Below, in pieces: positions 1-9,490 of a DNA stretch of 64,000 nt. Both the position numbers and the translations under genes were made by a program. This DNA comes from Bdellovibrionaceae bacterium UBA1609 (lineage in GTDB: Bacteria > Bdellovibrionota > Bdellovibrionia > Bdellovibrionales > UBA1609), in the NCBI GenBank assembly GCA_002321895.1, contig DCMZ01000015.1, positions 1 to 64,000 of the forward strand. The letters run 5' to 3'. Position 1 is the stretch's first letter, and every line of letters starts with the position of its first letter. Under the pieces are notes generated by a model that saw only the letters and a list, made by a program, of their open reading frames with translations, was not told the DNA's origin and made no database searches.

Positions 1-1442
1 CCGCCAATTCCACCGATGCCGCCACCGATTCCACCATAGAGACCACCTAGGCCACCAAGACCGCCGATGCCGCCAAGACCACCACCGAGGCCACCGTAAA
101 GGCCACCGTAGATACCACCACCGAGGCCACCGAGACCGCCGATGCCACCATAAAGACTACCAAGTCCTCCCATACCACCGAGACCAGCAGCACCCCATGG
201 TCCAAGACCTTGCATATAAAGGCCGCCACCGATGCCACCGCCAAACATTCCCGAAGGATAGCCGAAAGCTCCACCGATTCCACCGGTTGCTCCAAGCATT
301 CCACCAGCGCCATACATTCCGCCACCAATAGTACCCGAACAACCATAACCACCGGAGCTGGCTCCACCTAGGATTCCGCCATAAAGTCCCGCAGCAAAAA
401 ACGGGTAACCCGCAGAAACCGCAGTATAAGGTGATGAAGGCCAGCCTGCTTGTGCGTTTCTTTCTGAAATCTTATTATAAGTGGCGTAAGCTAAACCTGC
501 ACCCACAGCGACTCCAAATAGTCGTCCCACTTTATCCCAAGTGCTTTGAGTCTTACGATAGCTTCGTCCATAACACTGTCCCGTTGGACATTCTGCCTCG
601 GTAAAGCCATCGATATCGCCAGACCGAAGATCTTTTTTAGCATCTTTAATAGCCTGTTTAAGATTTGCTTTTGCGTCTTCAATCTCTGACTCACGAGCCT
701 TTAGTGCAATGTACTTATCTAAGTAATCTGCACAGTCAGAGCCGTCATAATTTCTAGTGCTCTTATGAAAATCTGAATCAAAGCATATATCTAAATTAAA
801 AGTCCCATCACTATACACTTTAGGTTTGTTGTTTTGGCACAAACTCTCAACACCATCTAAATTTTGTCCGGCATTTACCAGCTGAGTGTATTCATCTCTG
901 CTAATCAATGGCTTACAAATGGGATCATTCGATGATCCACCTGGAATATTTACAGGTCCACTAGTTTGTGGATCCTCGGTTGTATTTCCACCGCGAAGTC
1001 TTGCTAAAATCGCATCGATTTCGGGAGTCGAAGAACCAGCCGGAGCGCTTGTTGTCGCATCAGGAATTTTACATTTATCGAAAGAGTCCTGGCAGGGTTT
1101 GTACTCAACATTACCATCGTTTTTTAGAATATCATCAATGTAGGCCATGGTTCCTGATTTTAAATACTTTTTGAGTTTACTCTTGGCTTTCTTAAGGTCC
1201 CTTTCAAAGTTCTTAACTTCGAAATCCTCATAGAGCTCTTCCATCAACTCATCGTAATCAGCACGTGCTTCTTGCACACCCTCTTCATTGTAAATCACAT
1301 CGTCAGCTGAATAGTATTCATGACCACATTGTTGTGTACCACCATACATTCCGGAACCCCATTGAGTGGGCAGCATTTGCGCCAAGGCACTCGTTGAGAA
1401 AAACGAAGTTAATATCAAGAATTTTAAATGTAGGCCTCTCAT
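1..1442 (-). CDS. Secreted glycine-rich protein, 3' end beyond window edge
   Basis: The frame is open without a stop from ATG at 1442 to the left edge, at least 480 codons. The start follows a GAGGAAGG ribosome binding site. The protein begins with a signal peptide (residues 1-21, cleavage after STSALA). A charged middle region with several cysteine pairs follows, including an acidic-basic helical stretch around residues 255-290. From about residue 345 the sequence is almost pure glycine with Ile, Leu, Tyr and Phe (GGIGG and GGLGG runs). I do not recognise the family. The composition suggests a surface or matrix protein, but that is inference. It is transcribed divergently from the receiver-kinase gene at 1615. 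Confidence 0.8.
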   Translation of the reverse strand, partial: MRGLHLKFLILTSFFSTSALAQMLPTQWGSGMYGGTQQCGHEYYSADDVIYNEEGVQEARADYDELMEELYEDFEVKNFERDLKKAKSKLKKYLKSGTMAYIDDILKNDGNVEYKPCQDSFDKCKIPDATTSAPAGSSTPEIDAILARLRGGNTTEDPQTSGPVNIPGGSSNDPICKPLISRDEYTQLVNAGQNLDGVESLCQNNKPKVYSDGTFNLDICFDSDFHKSTRNYDGSDCADYLDKYIALKARESEIEDAKANLKQAIKDAKKDLRSGDIDGFTEAECPTGQCYGRSYRKTQSTWDKVGRLFGVAVGAGLAYATYNKISERNAQAGWPSSPYTAVSAGYPFFAAGLYGGILGGASSGGYGCSGTIGGGMYGAGGMLGATGGIGGAFGYPSGMFGGGIGGGLYMQGLGPWGAAGLGGMGGLGSLYGGIGGLGGLGGGIYGGLYGGLGGGLGGIGGLGGLGGLYGGIGGGIGGIG

Positions 1443-1614
1443 GGGATACCTTCCTCGTGGCTCACTGTTATCTATTTCTACATTCAATTTATCGTCACTA
1501 TTTTGGACAATCTGTAATTTTCCCTGTAGTTTTCAGGACTTTTAGGGGGTCAATGCAATATTTTTTTACGATCTTTGCCTGAGCCCTGCTGACAGAGGTA
1601 AACTGTGTATCAAT

Positions 1615-2697
1615 ATGAAACACACAGTCCTAGTTGTAGATGATGAACCAGATATTTTAGACGCCTTAGAACGTCTACTTCGCCGCAAATTCAACGTTCT
1701 TAAGGCCTTATCTGGCGACGAAGGTCTGGCCCTTCTTGAAAAAAATGACGTACAAGTGATCATTTCTGATCATCGTATGCCTGAAATGACGGGGGTTGAG
1801 TTCCTACAAAAAAGTATCGCTATCGATGACAAGTGCATTCGGATACTTCTCACTGGCTACACAGACATTGAGTCTGTCATTGATGCTATCAACTCTGGAC
1901 AAGTCTACCGGTACTTAACAAAACCCTGGGACGCTGTTGATCTACTCAACACCATTGAGAAGGCCGTGGAGAAGCTTCATCTAAGAAGTGAGTTAGAAAT
2001 AAAAAACAAGGAATTGCAAAAAGCCCTCGCGGAACTAAAAACTCTGGATCAGGCGAAATCTAATTTCATGCTGCTTATGAATCATGAGTTAAAAACACCG
2101 CTTACCGTGATGACCAGCTACTCGGAACTACTTGAAGAGAGTCATTTGGACGAATCACAGCAGAAGGCCGTCCTCAGAATTCAACAAAGTATTGAACGAC
2201 TCACCAAGCTAGTTGATGACTCTCTTACAATGATTCAAGCGGACACCAAGACCTTAAAAGTAAACCCATCGAAGGTGGAACTAAAATCTCTCATTGATGC
2301 GGAGTTGGAAAAACGCCATTACCAAATTTCCGACAATCAATTTAAAATCTCCTTCGATTTTGATAAAGCGACCATTGAGTCGGACTTAACTCATGCCACA
2401 TCCATTATAGAGCGAATTGTAGACAATGCCCTTAAATTTGCCGACCCTCATAGTAGCATTGAGTTCAAGTTCGATAAGGATGAAAGTAGATTCTCAATTA
2501 CGAATACGGGCAAACCCTTTCCCGCAGAAAAAACAGAAGAACTCATTCGACCTTTTACTATTGATGAAAAAGCCATGAACCACTCCACGGGAACCGGCAT
2601 GGGTCTTGCCATCGTCGGCGCACTTTGCCGTTCGTTAGAAATTCACCTAGAAATCGTTCCTGATGATAATACAACCACAATTGTGCTCAAATTCTAA
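1615..2697 (+). CDS. Receiver domain-histidine kinase (soluble two-component protein)
   Basis: This is a 360-residue cytoplasmic signalling protein with no membrane segment. Residues 1-120 form a receiver domain: acidic pair DD9-10, phospho-acceptor D52 in SDHRMPEMTG, and K103 in LTKPW. A coiled linker (120-148) leads to a HisKA dimerisation domain with H157 in MNHELKTPLT. A HATPase_c domain follows, with an N box (IVDNALKFA), a G1-like ITNTGKP where Asn stands for the usual Asp, and a G2 box GTGMGLAIV. The family commonly receives phosphate at the N-terminus and controls its own kinase. The next genes are a secretin and a CpaF-like ATPase, so a role in controlling that machinery is possible. 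Start-site evidence is weak, with only AGAGGT well upstream. Confidence 0.88.
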   Translation: MKHTVLVVDDEPDILDALERLLRRKFNVLKALSGDEGLALLEKNDVQVIISDHRMPEMTGVEFLQKSIAIDDKCIRILLTGYTDIESVIDAINSGQVYRYLTKPWDAVDLLNTIEKAVEKLHLRSELEIKNKELQKALAELKTLDQAKSNFMLLMNHELKTPLTVMTSYSELLEESHLDESQQKAVLRIQQSIERLTKLVDDSLTMIQADTKTLKVNPSKVELKSLIDAELEKRHYQISDNQFKISFDFDKATIESDLTHATSIIERIVDNALKFADPHSSIEFKFDKDESRFSITNTGKPFPAEKTEELIRPFTIDEKAMNHSTGTGMGLAIVGALCRSLEIHLEIVPDDNTTTIVLKF

Positions 2698-2793
2698 AAC
2701 TATCAACCTGTCCGAACTCCGTACTTTTTGGATCGTCCAATTTAAACTAGAGCATTTACGCTGACCTACAAATTTGCATTTTCATATTTTCCA

Positions 2794-4065
2794 ATGAAAC
2801 TTTACCTATGTGCTTTGAGTGCTTTATTCTTTTTGTTACCCACTATCTCCTTCAGTGCAGAGACGCCCTATGATCTTGTCCTGGAAACAGGTGTCTTGCA
2901 TGAACTACCTGGCAAAATAAAAAGCCCAATACATCTCGATAAATATGGAATATTAACTGTCACGGGGGATGCGCCTCATCTAAAAGTTCGCGGTAAGAAA
3001 ACAGGCAAAGTGAAGCTCACTAGCGCCAACCAGACTTTAAATATTCTAGTGCTTTCTTCAGTCAGGTATCAAAAATTTCTTAATGTACAAAAAGCTCTAG
3101 CACACAGACGGGGCTTGAGTTTGGACTATTCCAAAGGAAAGCTTACCATAGATGGGGAACTTTTAAGAGCTCAAGACTATCTACAATTGCTTCCCATTTT
3201 GGAAGAATTAGACACTTCTGTAGAAATACATGCTGTTGCAGACAAAGAAATTCAAAAAACAATCATCGAAGAATTAGGACTGAAATATCCTCAGCTAGAA
3301 AATTCAGACACTCATCACTTCTCTTTTGAGAGTCCTTGGTCCTTAACAGTAGCAAAAAATCAGAAGGACGACATTCTCATAGATTCCCTTCAACAAATAG
3401 GATTTAAAGCTATCAGTGAGTCTAAGCTTCATGCAAAAAAGCCGTTGGTACAGATTCATATTAAAATGATCGAGACCAATCAAACCCTTCTCCAGCAAAT
3501 GGGATTTGACTGGCTCCTTCAATCTCAATTAAAAATTCATCCCACCCCTATCAAAGAGCAAAACCTATCTCAACTCATAAGCTCTTTTGATGAAGAATCA
3601 GCTCTAGGAACTGTGCTCAGTGAACCCATTCTTATCACTCAATCTGGACGAAAAACAGAATTTTTCAGTGGTGGTGAATTTGCCACTCGACTGACCACTG
3701 AGAGTCAGCAATCCGTTATCTGGAAAGAGTATGGTCTGAGGCTTAATGCTACACCTACGACTTTTGAAAACGAAGTCACTCAGATCCGAATATCTCTAAA
3801 AATTTCCACTCCTGATCCAGGATCTGCCATCGATGGGATTCCTACCCTTTCCAGAAAGTCTATCGAGTCTTTTGTCACAGTAAGGAATGATTCGTTTTAC
3901 CTTCTGTCAGATTTAAGTCAGAAAATCAATGGCCTCCAAAAAGATAGTCTGCCGGGCCTGTCTAAAATTCCAATCCTAGGTTCGTTTTTCCAGGGCACTT
4001 CCGAGCAAGAACAAACTCGGAAAATTCTAATTTTTATAAGAACTCGGACTCTGAAGGATATATAA
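2794..4065 (+). CDS. Tad/CpaC-like secretin, outer-membrane channel
   Basis: The protein has 423 residues with a signal peptide (about 1-21, ending TISFSA). The N-terminal third resembles the pilus-secretin N domain with a short BON-like repeat (about 60-145). The C-terminal half carries secretin hallmarks: LSEPILITQSGRKTEFFSGG and the closing LPGLSKIPILGSFF, close to the VPGLSDIPVLG pattern of CpaC/RcpA and GspD proteins. Secretins form ring channels in the outer membrane for pili or secreted proteins. The stop lies one base before the TTG start of the CpaF-like ATPase, so the two are surely co-transcribed. It is near CpaC size. No pilin, TadB/C, TadZ or prepilin peptidase gene is nearby. 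Confidence 0.82.
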   Translation: MKLYLCALSALFFLLPTISFSAETPYDLVLETGVLHELPGKIKSPIHLDKYGILTVTGDAPHLKVRGKKTGKVKLTSANQTLNILVLSSVRYQKFLNVQKALAHRRGLSLDYSKGKLTIDGELLRAQDYLQLLPILEELDTSVEIHAVADKEIQKTIIEELGLKYPQLENSDTHHFSFESPWSLTVAKNQKDDILIDSLQQIGFKAISESKLHAKKPLVQIHIKMIETNQTLLQQMGFDWLLQSQLKIHPTPIKEQNLSQLISSFDEESALGTVLSEPILITQSGRKTEFFSGGEFATRLTTESQQSVIWKEYGLRLNATPTTFENEVTQIRISLKISTPDPGSAIDGIPTLSRKSIESFVTVRNDSFYLLSDLSQKINGLQKDSLPGLSKIPILGSFFQGTSEQEQTRKILIFIRTRTLKDI

Positions 4066-4066
4066 A

Positions 4067-5197
4067 TTGGATAATACCATGACCTATGAAAGCCTTCTCT
4101 TTAAAGTCTTTGAATCCATGGATCGACCTATGGACGGTTCTGAATTGATCAACTCCACACTTCATTCACATAGTATCAATTTAGAGGACTCCTTAAAGAA
4201 ACTCAGCTCTGAATTTACTGAAGAATGTAATCGTCGAGCTTGGTCAGAGGTCTTTGGCTGGGGCCCTTTAGAGACTCTTGTGGATGATTGCAATGTGAAA
4301 GAAATTATCGTCAATGGGCCCGATGAAATTTTTTATGAAACGGAGACACAACTCCTCACTTTCAACGAAAAATTTTTCTCCACAATCACCCATTCCAATT
4401 TCATTCACCGCATCAGTCAAAAGTGCGGAGTTCACTTATCCAGATCCACACCCATGATGAGCGGAACCTATAAAGATTTTAGAGTGCAATTTACTGCTCC
4501 TCCCATATCCGCAAAAGTCACACTCACCTTAAGGCGAAAAAATCAAAAAGTGATACCATTAGATTCTCTAGTGACGGGAGAATGGTGCCTCCCAGATCAA
4601 ATGCAAATTTTGGAATCCGCCATTTTAGATAAAAAAAATTTTTTAATTGTCGGTGAAACTGGTTCTGGAAAAACCACTGTTCTCAATGCTCTTTTGAGTT
4701 TAACAAAACCCACTGAGAGATCCGTCATTATTGAGGATACCGACGAGATCCTTTCACCCAACTCGGCTTCACTCAAACTACTCACTCGTGAAAATCCCCT
4801 AGAACCACAAAATACAATTCATCAAGGAGACCTTGTGCGCCACACGTTAAGATTGCGGCCCGATCGTATTATTGTGGGTGAGGTCCGTGGAGCAGAGGCT
4901 AGAGATCTACTTCTCGCAATGAGTACTGGCCACGACGGGACATTGGGAACCTTACATAGCAGCAGTGCCAAGCAAGCACTATGGCGGCTGGAGATGTTAA
5001 TTCAGTTGGGAGCCCCACAGTGGAGTGTCGAGACCATTCGGCGAATGATATTTCTAGGATTGGATTTGATCGTTGTTGTGGAGAAAAAGAACACTAAAAG
5101 AAGACTAAAGGGTATCTATGAACTGTCTTCCGTTGAACCACAGGGAATAACGCTTAATGATTTAAGTCGTCTATCCCCTGGGAATACTCATCTCTAA
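4067..5197 (+). CDS. CpaF/TadA-like secretion ATPase
   Basis: This is a type II/IV secretion ATPase of 376 residues. It has an N-terminal domain ending in a CpaF-type EIIVNGPDEIFYE segment (about 79-91), Walker A GETGSGKT (196-203), an Asp box IIEDTDEI, and Walker B/His box region RPDRIIVGEVRG then GTLGTLHSSS. The family powers assembly of Flp/Tad pili from the cytoplasmic face. The TTG at 4067 is chosen because AAGGA lies eight bases before it. ATG at 4079 is the alternative but has no well-spaced ribosome binding site. The gene sits directly behind the secretin. Its last four bases overlap the stop of the convergent gene at 5194. Confidence 0.87.
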   Translation: MDNTMTYESLLFKVFESMDRPMDGSELINSTLHSHSINLEDSLKKLSSEFTEECNRRAWSEVFGWGPLETLVDDCNVKEIIVNGPDEIFYETETQLLTFNEKFFSTITHSNFIHRISQKCGVHLSRSTPMMSGTYKDFRVQFTAPPISAKVTLTLRRKNQKVIPLDSLVTGEWCLPDQMQILESAILDKKNFLIVGETGSGKTTVLNALLSLTKPTERSVIIEDTDEILSPNSASLKLLTRENPLEPQNTIHQGDLVRHTLRLRPDRIIVGEVRGAEARDLLLAMSTGHDGTLGTLHSSSAKQALWRLEMLIQLGAPQWSVETIRRMIFLGLDLIVVVEKKNTKRRLKGIYELSSVEPQGITLNDLSRLSPGNTHL

Positions 5198-5652
5198 GCT
5201 TCTACATCAATGTAGCTACCTGGCATAAGGAACTCTGGCTCGTCGCTGTCTATGTCAAATTCCATTGACGCTGAATCTTCAGCAGCAACCATAAATGGCT
5301 CATGAGCATCATCATTAGGTGGCGAAGATAGATTCAAGTTTTCCACCGAAGCTTTGCTAGAGAACTCAACGGATGCAGCTGGAGATTCCGTTCTTCGTAA
5401 TGGTTCTTTCATAAAAAATCCATTACTCACCCGATCCACAATCTTAGCTCGCCCCAACTCTTCTCTTTGCCTGTCTGTCATTGGACGTTCCATATAGGTA
5501 TCAATACTTGAAAGCTTTGTATTTCTAGCCAGGTTGGATACCCCTTCTGGCCTTCCAAATGTTGGAGTCCCTGGTCGCACCGGATGTGCATCTTTCATAT
5601 CTACATTTTTGACTCTCGCCGAGCTAGGTAGAATGCCGCTAATTTTTTCCAT
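5194..5652 (-). CDS. Conserved-looking hypothetical cytoplasmic protein
   Basis: This is a 152-residue protein without signal peptide or membrane segment. It starts behind a near-perfect AGGAGGGTGAC ribosome binding site, which supports real translation. The N-terminal half is rich in Pro, Arg and Gly (SGILPSSARV, PVRPGTPTFGRPEGVS) followed by a short basic helix (DRQREELGRAKIVDRV). The C-terminal half is acidic and serine-rich and looks disordered. I do not recognise a domain. It converges on the CpaF-like gene, sharing the bases CTAA where both stop codons lie. No function is proposed. Confidence 0.75.
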   Translation of the reverse strand: MEKISGILPSSARVKNVDMKDAHPVRPGTPTFGRPEGVSNLARNTKLSSIDTYMERPMTDRQREELGRAKIVDRVSNGFFMKEPLRRTESPAASVEFSSKASVENLNLSSPPNDDAHEPFMVAAEDSASMEFDIDSDEPEFLMPGSYIDVEA

Positions 5653-5837
5653 GTCACCCTCCTGGTGATTGAAAAACCTTTCTGGTTTTCAATAATACTA
5701 TCGACATCTCAAGATGAGATATGACGGGGCTAAAGTTTAGATTTTCCCAAAAGGAGACGGAGAAGTAGATCTATCAACCTCAATCACTCCTAGAACCCCA
5801 TACAACTGTTAGCTCTTATTCATAACTCACATACCAC

Positions 5838-5865
5838 TCAAGAGTTCCAGCTATCCGGCCGAAAG
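5838..5865 (+). promoter_or_regulatory. Sigma-28 (FliA)-like promoter
   Basis: TCAAG at 5838-5842 and GCCGAAAG at 5858-5865 are separated by 15 bases. They resemble the FliA elements TAAA(G) and GCCGATAA, with a spacer one base longer than in E. coli. The same arrangement precedes the paralogous gene at 9491. The predicted transcription start is about 30 bases before GTG 5903. The 3' part also lies in a short hairpin, CTATCC pairing with GGATAG. Confidence 0.5.
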
Positions 5866-5902
5866 GATAGGTACTGCTAAAAGCCTGAAACAAGAGGGAA
5901 AA

Positions 5903-8900
5903 GTGGAACGTTTGCGGACTAAAAATTGGAAAATCATCTTGGGGCTCGCTGCCCTATTTCTGCTTTCCGGTTGCACGAAACAAGACCTGAGTGGTTTTTT
6001 AGGTCTAGATGATAGTGATTCTTCGCTGACTCCTGGGTCCGACGCTTTAACCGTGGAAAATTTTGTTACTCAAAATATCACCTCCGAAAGCTTTCAATTG
6101 GTGTTCGACTATGAAGGCGATGCCAATAACAACTCCGTTGTGGAGGCTTATGTTTGTAGTGTTGGCGCAACACCAGGTTGTGATCCGAAAACAGGAACTA
6201 AGGTGACCTTTCAAAAACAAAGCGGAGAATTGGTGGCCTATGTGGACCTTACCATTCCGCCTTTTGATTCGGGAGATTTAGTTAAATTTACAGTTGAGGT
6301 CTCTGATCCCGATGGCCTCACAGGCCCCCAAGAGAAGACCGGATTTGTCATCGTACCTCACAACAATGATCCAAAACTCATAACTCAATTGGGTTACATT
6401 GCAACTGGTTCTACCAACGACAGTGGTAGCGAAGAATATATTTTAGATATGGTTATTGATGCCAGTGGAAACAAATATTTAGCCGGATACACCTCTGGCT
6501 CTTTTGGTGAATTAGGAGCTGGAGAGGCTGATGCCATCATTATCAAGTTAGATTCTGATGGCAATTTAGATACTTCCTTTGGTGGCGGAGATGGCATTGC
6601 ACAACTCGGACAGATCACTCTTGGAGCGATTGCCAATACAAACGATCGGCTCTATGCAATCACTTTAGACTCTGATGGAAACGTATTCGTTGCTGGACAA
6701 ACTGAAGGCTCGTTAGGCGAAGCCAATGCTGGGCTATATGATGCCTTTGTTGCGAAACTCAACTCCAGCGGGACTCTCGATAGCACGTTTGGCGGAAGTA
6801 ATGGAATCGTGCAATTAGGAAACGTGACCGTTGGCGCTGGGGCTAGCGACGGTGAGCTTATAAATGCCATAGCCATTGATCCCTCTGGAAACATTATCAT
6901 CGCAGGATATACAGAGGGATCCTTAGGCGAAGCTAGCGCCGGAAACCACGATGGATTTGTTGCTAAATTGGACTCGAGCGGTGCTCTTGATACCTCATTT
7001 GGTGGTGGTGATGGCATAGCACAGTTCGGAAGCGTCACTATTGGCGCCGGTGCTATCGGTTCTGATGTTGTTTCCGATATGGCATTGGATGCCAGTGGGA
7101 ATATATTCCTATTTGGCCATACTTTTGGCGCATTAGGAGAAACCAATGCCGGCTCCTACGACTTATTCGTAGCGAAACTTGATTCTAATGGAACACTTGA
7201 TACTTCCTTTGGCGGCAGTGATGGCATAGCACAACTGGGCAGCAGCACTGTTGGTGCAAACGCCAGCAGCAATAATCTATCCACGGCTCTGAAACTCGAT
7301 GGCAGCGGAAATGTATTTATAACTGGACGTACAGTGGGATCTCTAGGCGAAACCACCGCAGGATCTTATGATGTATTTCTAGCGAAATTAGATTCTACTG
7401 GTGCAATGGATACTTCCTTTGGTGGTGGTGATGGCATAGCACAATTAGGTGATATCACCATAGGATCGGATGCCAATGGAGGTGAATACTCAAGAGATAT
7501 TTACGTTGATGCCAGTGGGAATGTTTATCTCGCTGGGGAGACTCCTGGCGATCTGGGAGAAACTGCGGGCACAAGCAGTGATATCTTCATTGCCAAATTT
7601 GACTCTACGGGATCGTTAGATACATCTTTTGGCAGCGGGAATGGGATAGCTCAACTGGGTGCAGTGACTATGGGCCCTTTGGCTAATCTGGTGGACAATG
7701 TATCTGTATTGTCCGCGGACAGTAGTGGAAATCTGTTCTTCGCCGGACACACCAGTGGCTCACTTGGTGAAAACAGTGCCGGTGAATACGATGCATACAT
7801 AGCGCAAATTGATACTTCTGGAACTCTTATGACTTCCTTTGGTGGGGGAGATGGTATTGCACAACTCGGTCATACCACAGTGGGTGGTGGGTCTAGTGGT
7901 GATAACAGATCCAATGAGATCATTAAAGATGCCAGTGGGAATACCTTTTTAGTAGGTACTACAAGTGGCTCTCTTGGAGAGGCTTCCGGCGGTCTGAGTG
8001 ATGTTATCGTTATAAAATTTAATGCCTATGGAAAACTCGATACCACTTTTGGTGGGGGCAAAGGCATTGTACAACTTGGCAAAATGACCATTGGAGATGG
8101 AGCCAACAGCTATGATTATGGCCTATCCTTCGCATTAGATGCCAGCGGAAATATTTTAATTGCTGGCCATACCAGTGGGTCTCTCGGCGAGGCCAGTGCC
8201 GGATCGACAGATATTTTTGTAGCTAAACTGAACGCGACAGGAGCTTTGGACACCTCTTTTGGTGGCGGTGATGGCATTGCTCAGTTAGGCAATGTTACTG
8301 TGGGAGTGGCTGCTAGTGGTACCGACTACGCCTATTCGATGCAACTCGATGGCAGTGGAAATATTTATCTCGGTGGATACACCTATGGCGATCTAGGGGA
8401 AGCCAATGCCGGTGGAGCTGATGCTTACGTAGCAAAATTGGATTCTACCGGAGCCTTAGACACTTCCTATGGCGGTGGCGATGGCATCGCTCACCTTGGA
8501 AATGTCACAGTTGGAGCTGCGGCTAATAGTCAGCAGTACCCTAACAAGATCGCTCTCGATGGAAGCGGAAATATTTATATCACTGGGCCCACTTCCGGAA
8601 ACCTAGGTGAGACCGCGGGCGGTGGTGATGACATTTTTATTGCAAAATTAGATTCCAATGGAGCCTTGGACACTTCTTTTGGTGGTGGCTCAGGTATAGT
8701 TCAGTTAGGGGATACCACTCTGGGTGCAGCCGCAGATAACGTCGATTTAGCCTCTGCTATTGCTCTCGATGGTTCTGGAAATATTTTTCTTGCAGGGTAC
8801 ACAAATGGATCATTGGGCGAGGCCAATGCTGGCAACTATGATGCCTTTGTCTTGAAACTAGATTCCAATGGAGCTTTGGACACTTCTTTTGGAGGGGGCG

Positions 8901-9304
8901 ATGGCATTGCACAGTTAGGCAATGTCACTGCCGGTGCCACTGCTAATCTTTCTGACTTTGTTTACTCCATCTTTTTGGATGCCAGTGGAAATGTCTTTAT
9001 TGCGGGCGCTACGAGTGGATCTTTGGGTGAAGCCAATGGCGGCGATTATGATGCCTACGTGGCCAAGCTGGATTCCTCAGGAGCTTTGGACACTTCTTTT
9101 GGTGGTGGGGACGGCATCACTCAATTGGGAAGTACCACCATGGGAACCAGCGCCGATGGAGCCGAAACCATCAATGCAATTTTAATAGACGCCAGTGGGA
9201 ATTTGTTTTTAACTGGGGATACTACCAGTTCTTTAGGGGAACCTAACGCCGGTGAACAAGACATCTTTATCTGTCAGCTGACCTCTTCCGGAGATGCTCC
9301 TTAG
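5903..9304 (+). CDS. Lipoprotein with 14 propeller repeats (SBBP/delta-60 type), copy 1
   Basis: The gene encodes 1133 residues from a GTG start behind AGAGGG. The signal sequence ends in the lipobox LLSGC (C24), so the protein should be lipid-anchored in the envelope. Residues about 45-150 form a cadherin/PKD-like domain ([17 protein letters not shown]). The rest is 14 repeats of about 70 residues, each with variants of [42 protein letters not shown] and LDTSFGGG. These match the SBBP and delta-60 repeat patterns, which form beta-propeller blades. Fourteen blades would suit two seven-bladed propellers (inference). A paralogue follows directly, and both have FliA-like promoters. Confidence 0.9.
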   Translation: MERLRTKNWKIILGLAALFLLSGCTKQDLSGFLGLDDSDSSLTPGSDALTVENFVTQNITSESFQLVFDYEGDANNNSVVEAYVCSVGATPGCDPKTGTKVTFQKQSGELVAYVDLTIPPFDSGDLVKFTVEVSDPDGLTGPQEKTGFVIVPHNNDPKLITQLGYIATGSTNDSGSEEYILDMVIDASGNKYLAGYTSGSFGELGAGEADAIIIKLDSDGNLDTSFGGGDGIAQLGQITLGAIANTNDRLYAITLDSDGNVFVAGQTEGSLGEANAGLYDAFVAKLNSSGTLDSTFGGSNGIVQLGNVTVGAGASDGELINAIAIDPSGNIIIAGYTEGSLGEASAGNHDGFVAKLDSSGALDTSFGGGDGIAQFGSVTIGAGAIGSDVVSDMALDASGNIFLFGHTFGALGETNAGSYDLFVAKLDSNGTLDTSFGGSDGIAQLGSSTVGANASSNNLSTALKLDGSGNVFITGRTVGSLGETTAGSYDVFLAKLDSTGAMDTSFGGGDGIAQLGDITIGSDANGGEYSRDIYVDASGNVYLAGETPGDLGETAGTSSDIFIAKFDSTGSLDTSFGSGNGIAQLGAVTMGPLANLVDNVSVLSADSSGNLFFAGHTSGSLGENSAGEYDAYIAQIDTSGTLMTSFGGGDGIAQLGHTTVGGGSSGDNRSNEIIKDASGNTFLVGTTSGSLGEASGGLSDVIVIKFNAYGKLDTTFGGGKGIVQLGKMTIGDGANSYDYGLSFALDASGNILIAGHTSGSLGEASAGSTDIFVAKLNATGALDTSFGGGDGIAQLGNVTVGVAASGTDYAYSMQLDGSGNIYLGGYTYGDLGEANAGGADAYVAKLDSTGALDTSYGGGDGIAHLGNVTVGAAANSQQYPNKIALDGSGNIYITGPTSGNLGETAGGGDDIFIAKLDSNGALDTSFGGGSGIVQLGDTTLGAAADNVDLASAIALDGSGNIFLAGYTNGSLGEANAGNYDAFVLKLDSNGALDTSFGGGDGIAQLGNVTAGATANLSDFVYSIFLDASGNVFIAGATSGSLGEANGGDYDAYVAKLDSSGALDTSFGGGDGITQLGSTTMGTSADGAETINAILIDASGNLFLTGDTTSSLGEPNAGEQDIFICQLTSSGDAP
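6370..9300 (+). repeat. 14 tandem coding repeats of about 210 bp
   Basis: The repeated unit is about 70 codons, marked by DGIAQLG at its start and LDTSFGGG at its end. Individual repeats differ in sequence. Several match their counterpart at the same position in the next gene better than their neighbours, for example the ninth (GIVQLGK), eleventh (GIAHLG) and twelfth (GIVQLGDTT). Confidence 0.9.
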
Positions 9305-9425
9305 TCGAAACACCTATCCGGAAGCACTTGTAAAAATTAATTTTGTTTCACATTGAGATACTCCTAGCGAGCCACCCATAGATCGCCGCTGAGTTGCGAA
9401 CTTTTATTCACAATTTGGCAACCTC

Positions 9426-9453
9426 TCAAGAAAAAACACGAACTAGCCGAAAG
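9426..9453 (+). promoter_or_regulatory. Sigma-28 (FliA)-like promoter, second copy
   Basis: TCAAG at 9426-9430 and GCCGAAAG at 9446-9453 have the same 15-base spacer as the copy at 5838. The downstream bases GATAGGTACT are also shared, while the spacer sequence differs. Conservation of the two boxes with a divergent spacer is what a promoter would give. Confidence 0.5.
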
Positions 9454-9490
9454 GATAGGTACTACTTACAGTTAACTAATAGAGGCAGAA

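Noticed and set aside
47..367. Val/Ala-rich frame of 106 codons on the minus strand
   Set aside because: It is an alternate register of the glycine codons of the long gene at 1-1442, with no ribosome binding site or signal.
5838..5880. A c-di-GMP (GEMM) riboswitch before the propeller lipoproteins
   Set aside because: CCGAAAGGATAGG recalls the GAAA hairpin of that class, but the conserved flanks are missing and the 5' arm is not kept in the second copy. A sigma-28-like promoter explains both copies better.
6394..7356. Pro/Ser-rich frames antisense to the first propeller gene
   Set aside because: They are mirror registers of the repeated GGG and GAT codons and recur with each repeat.
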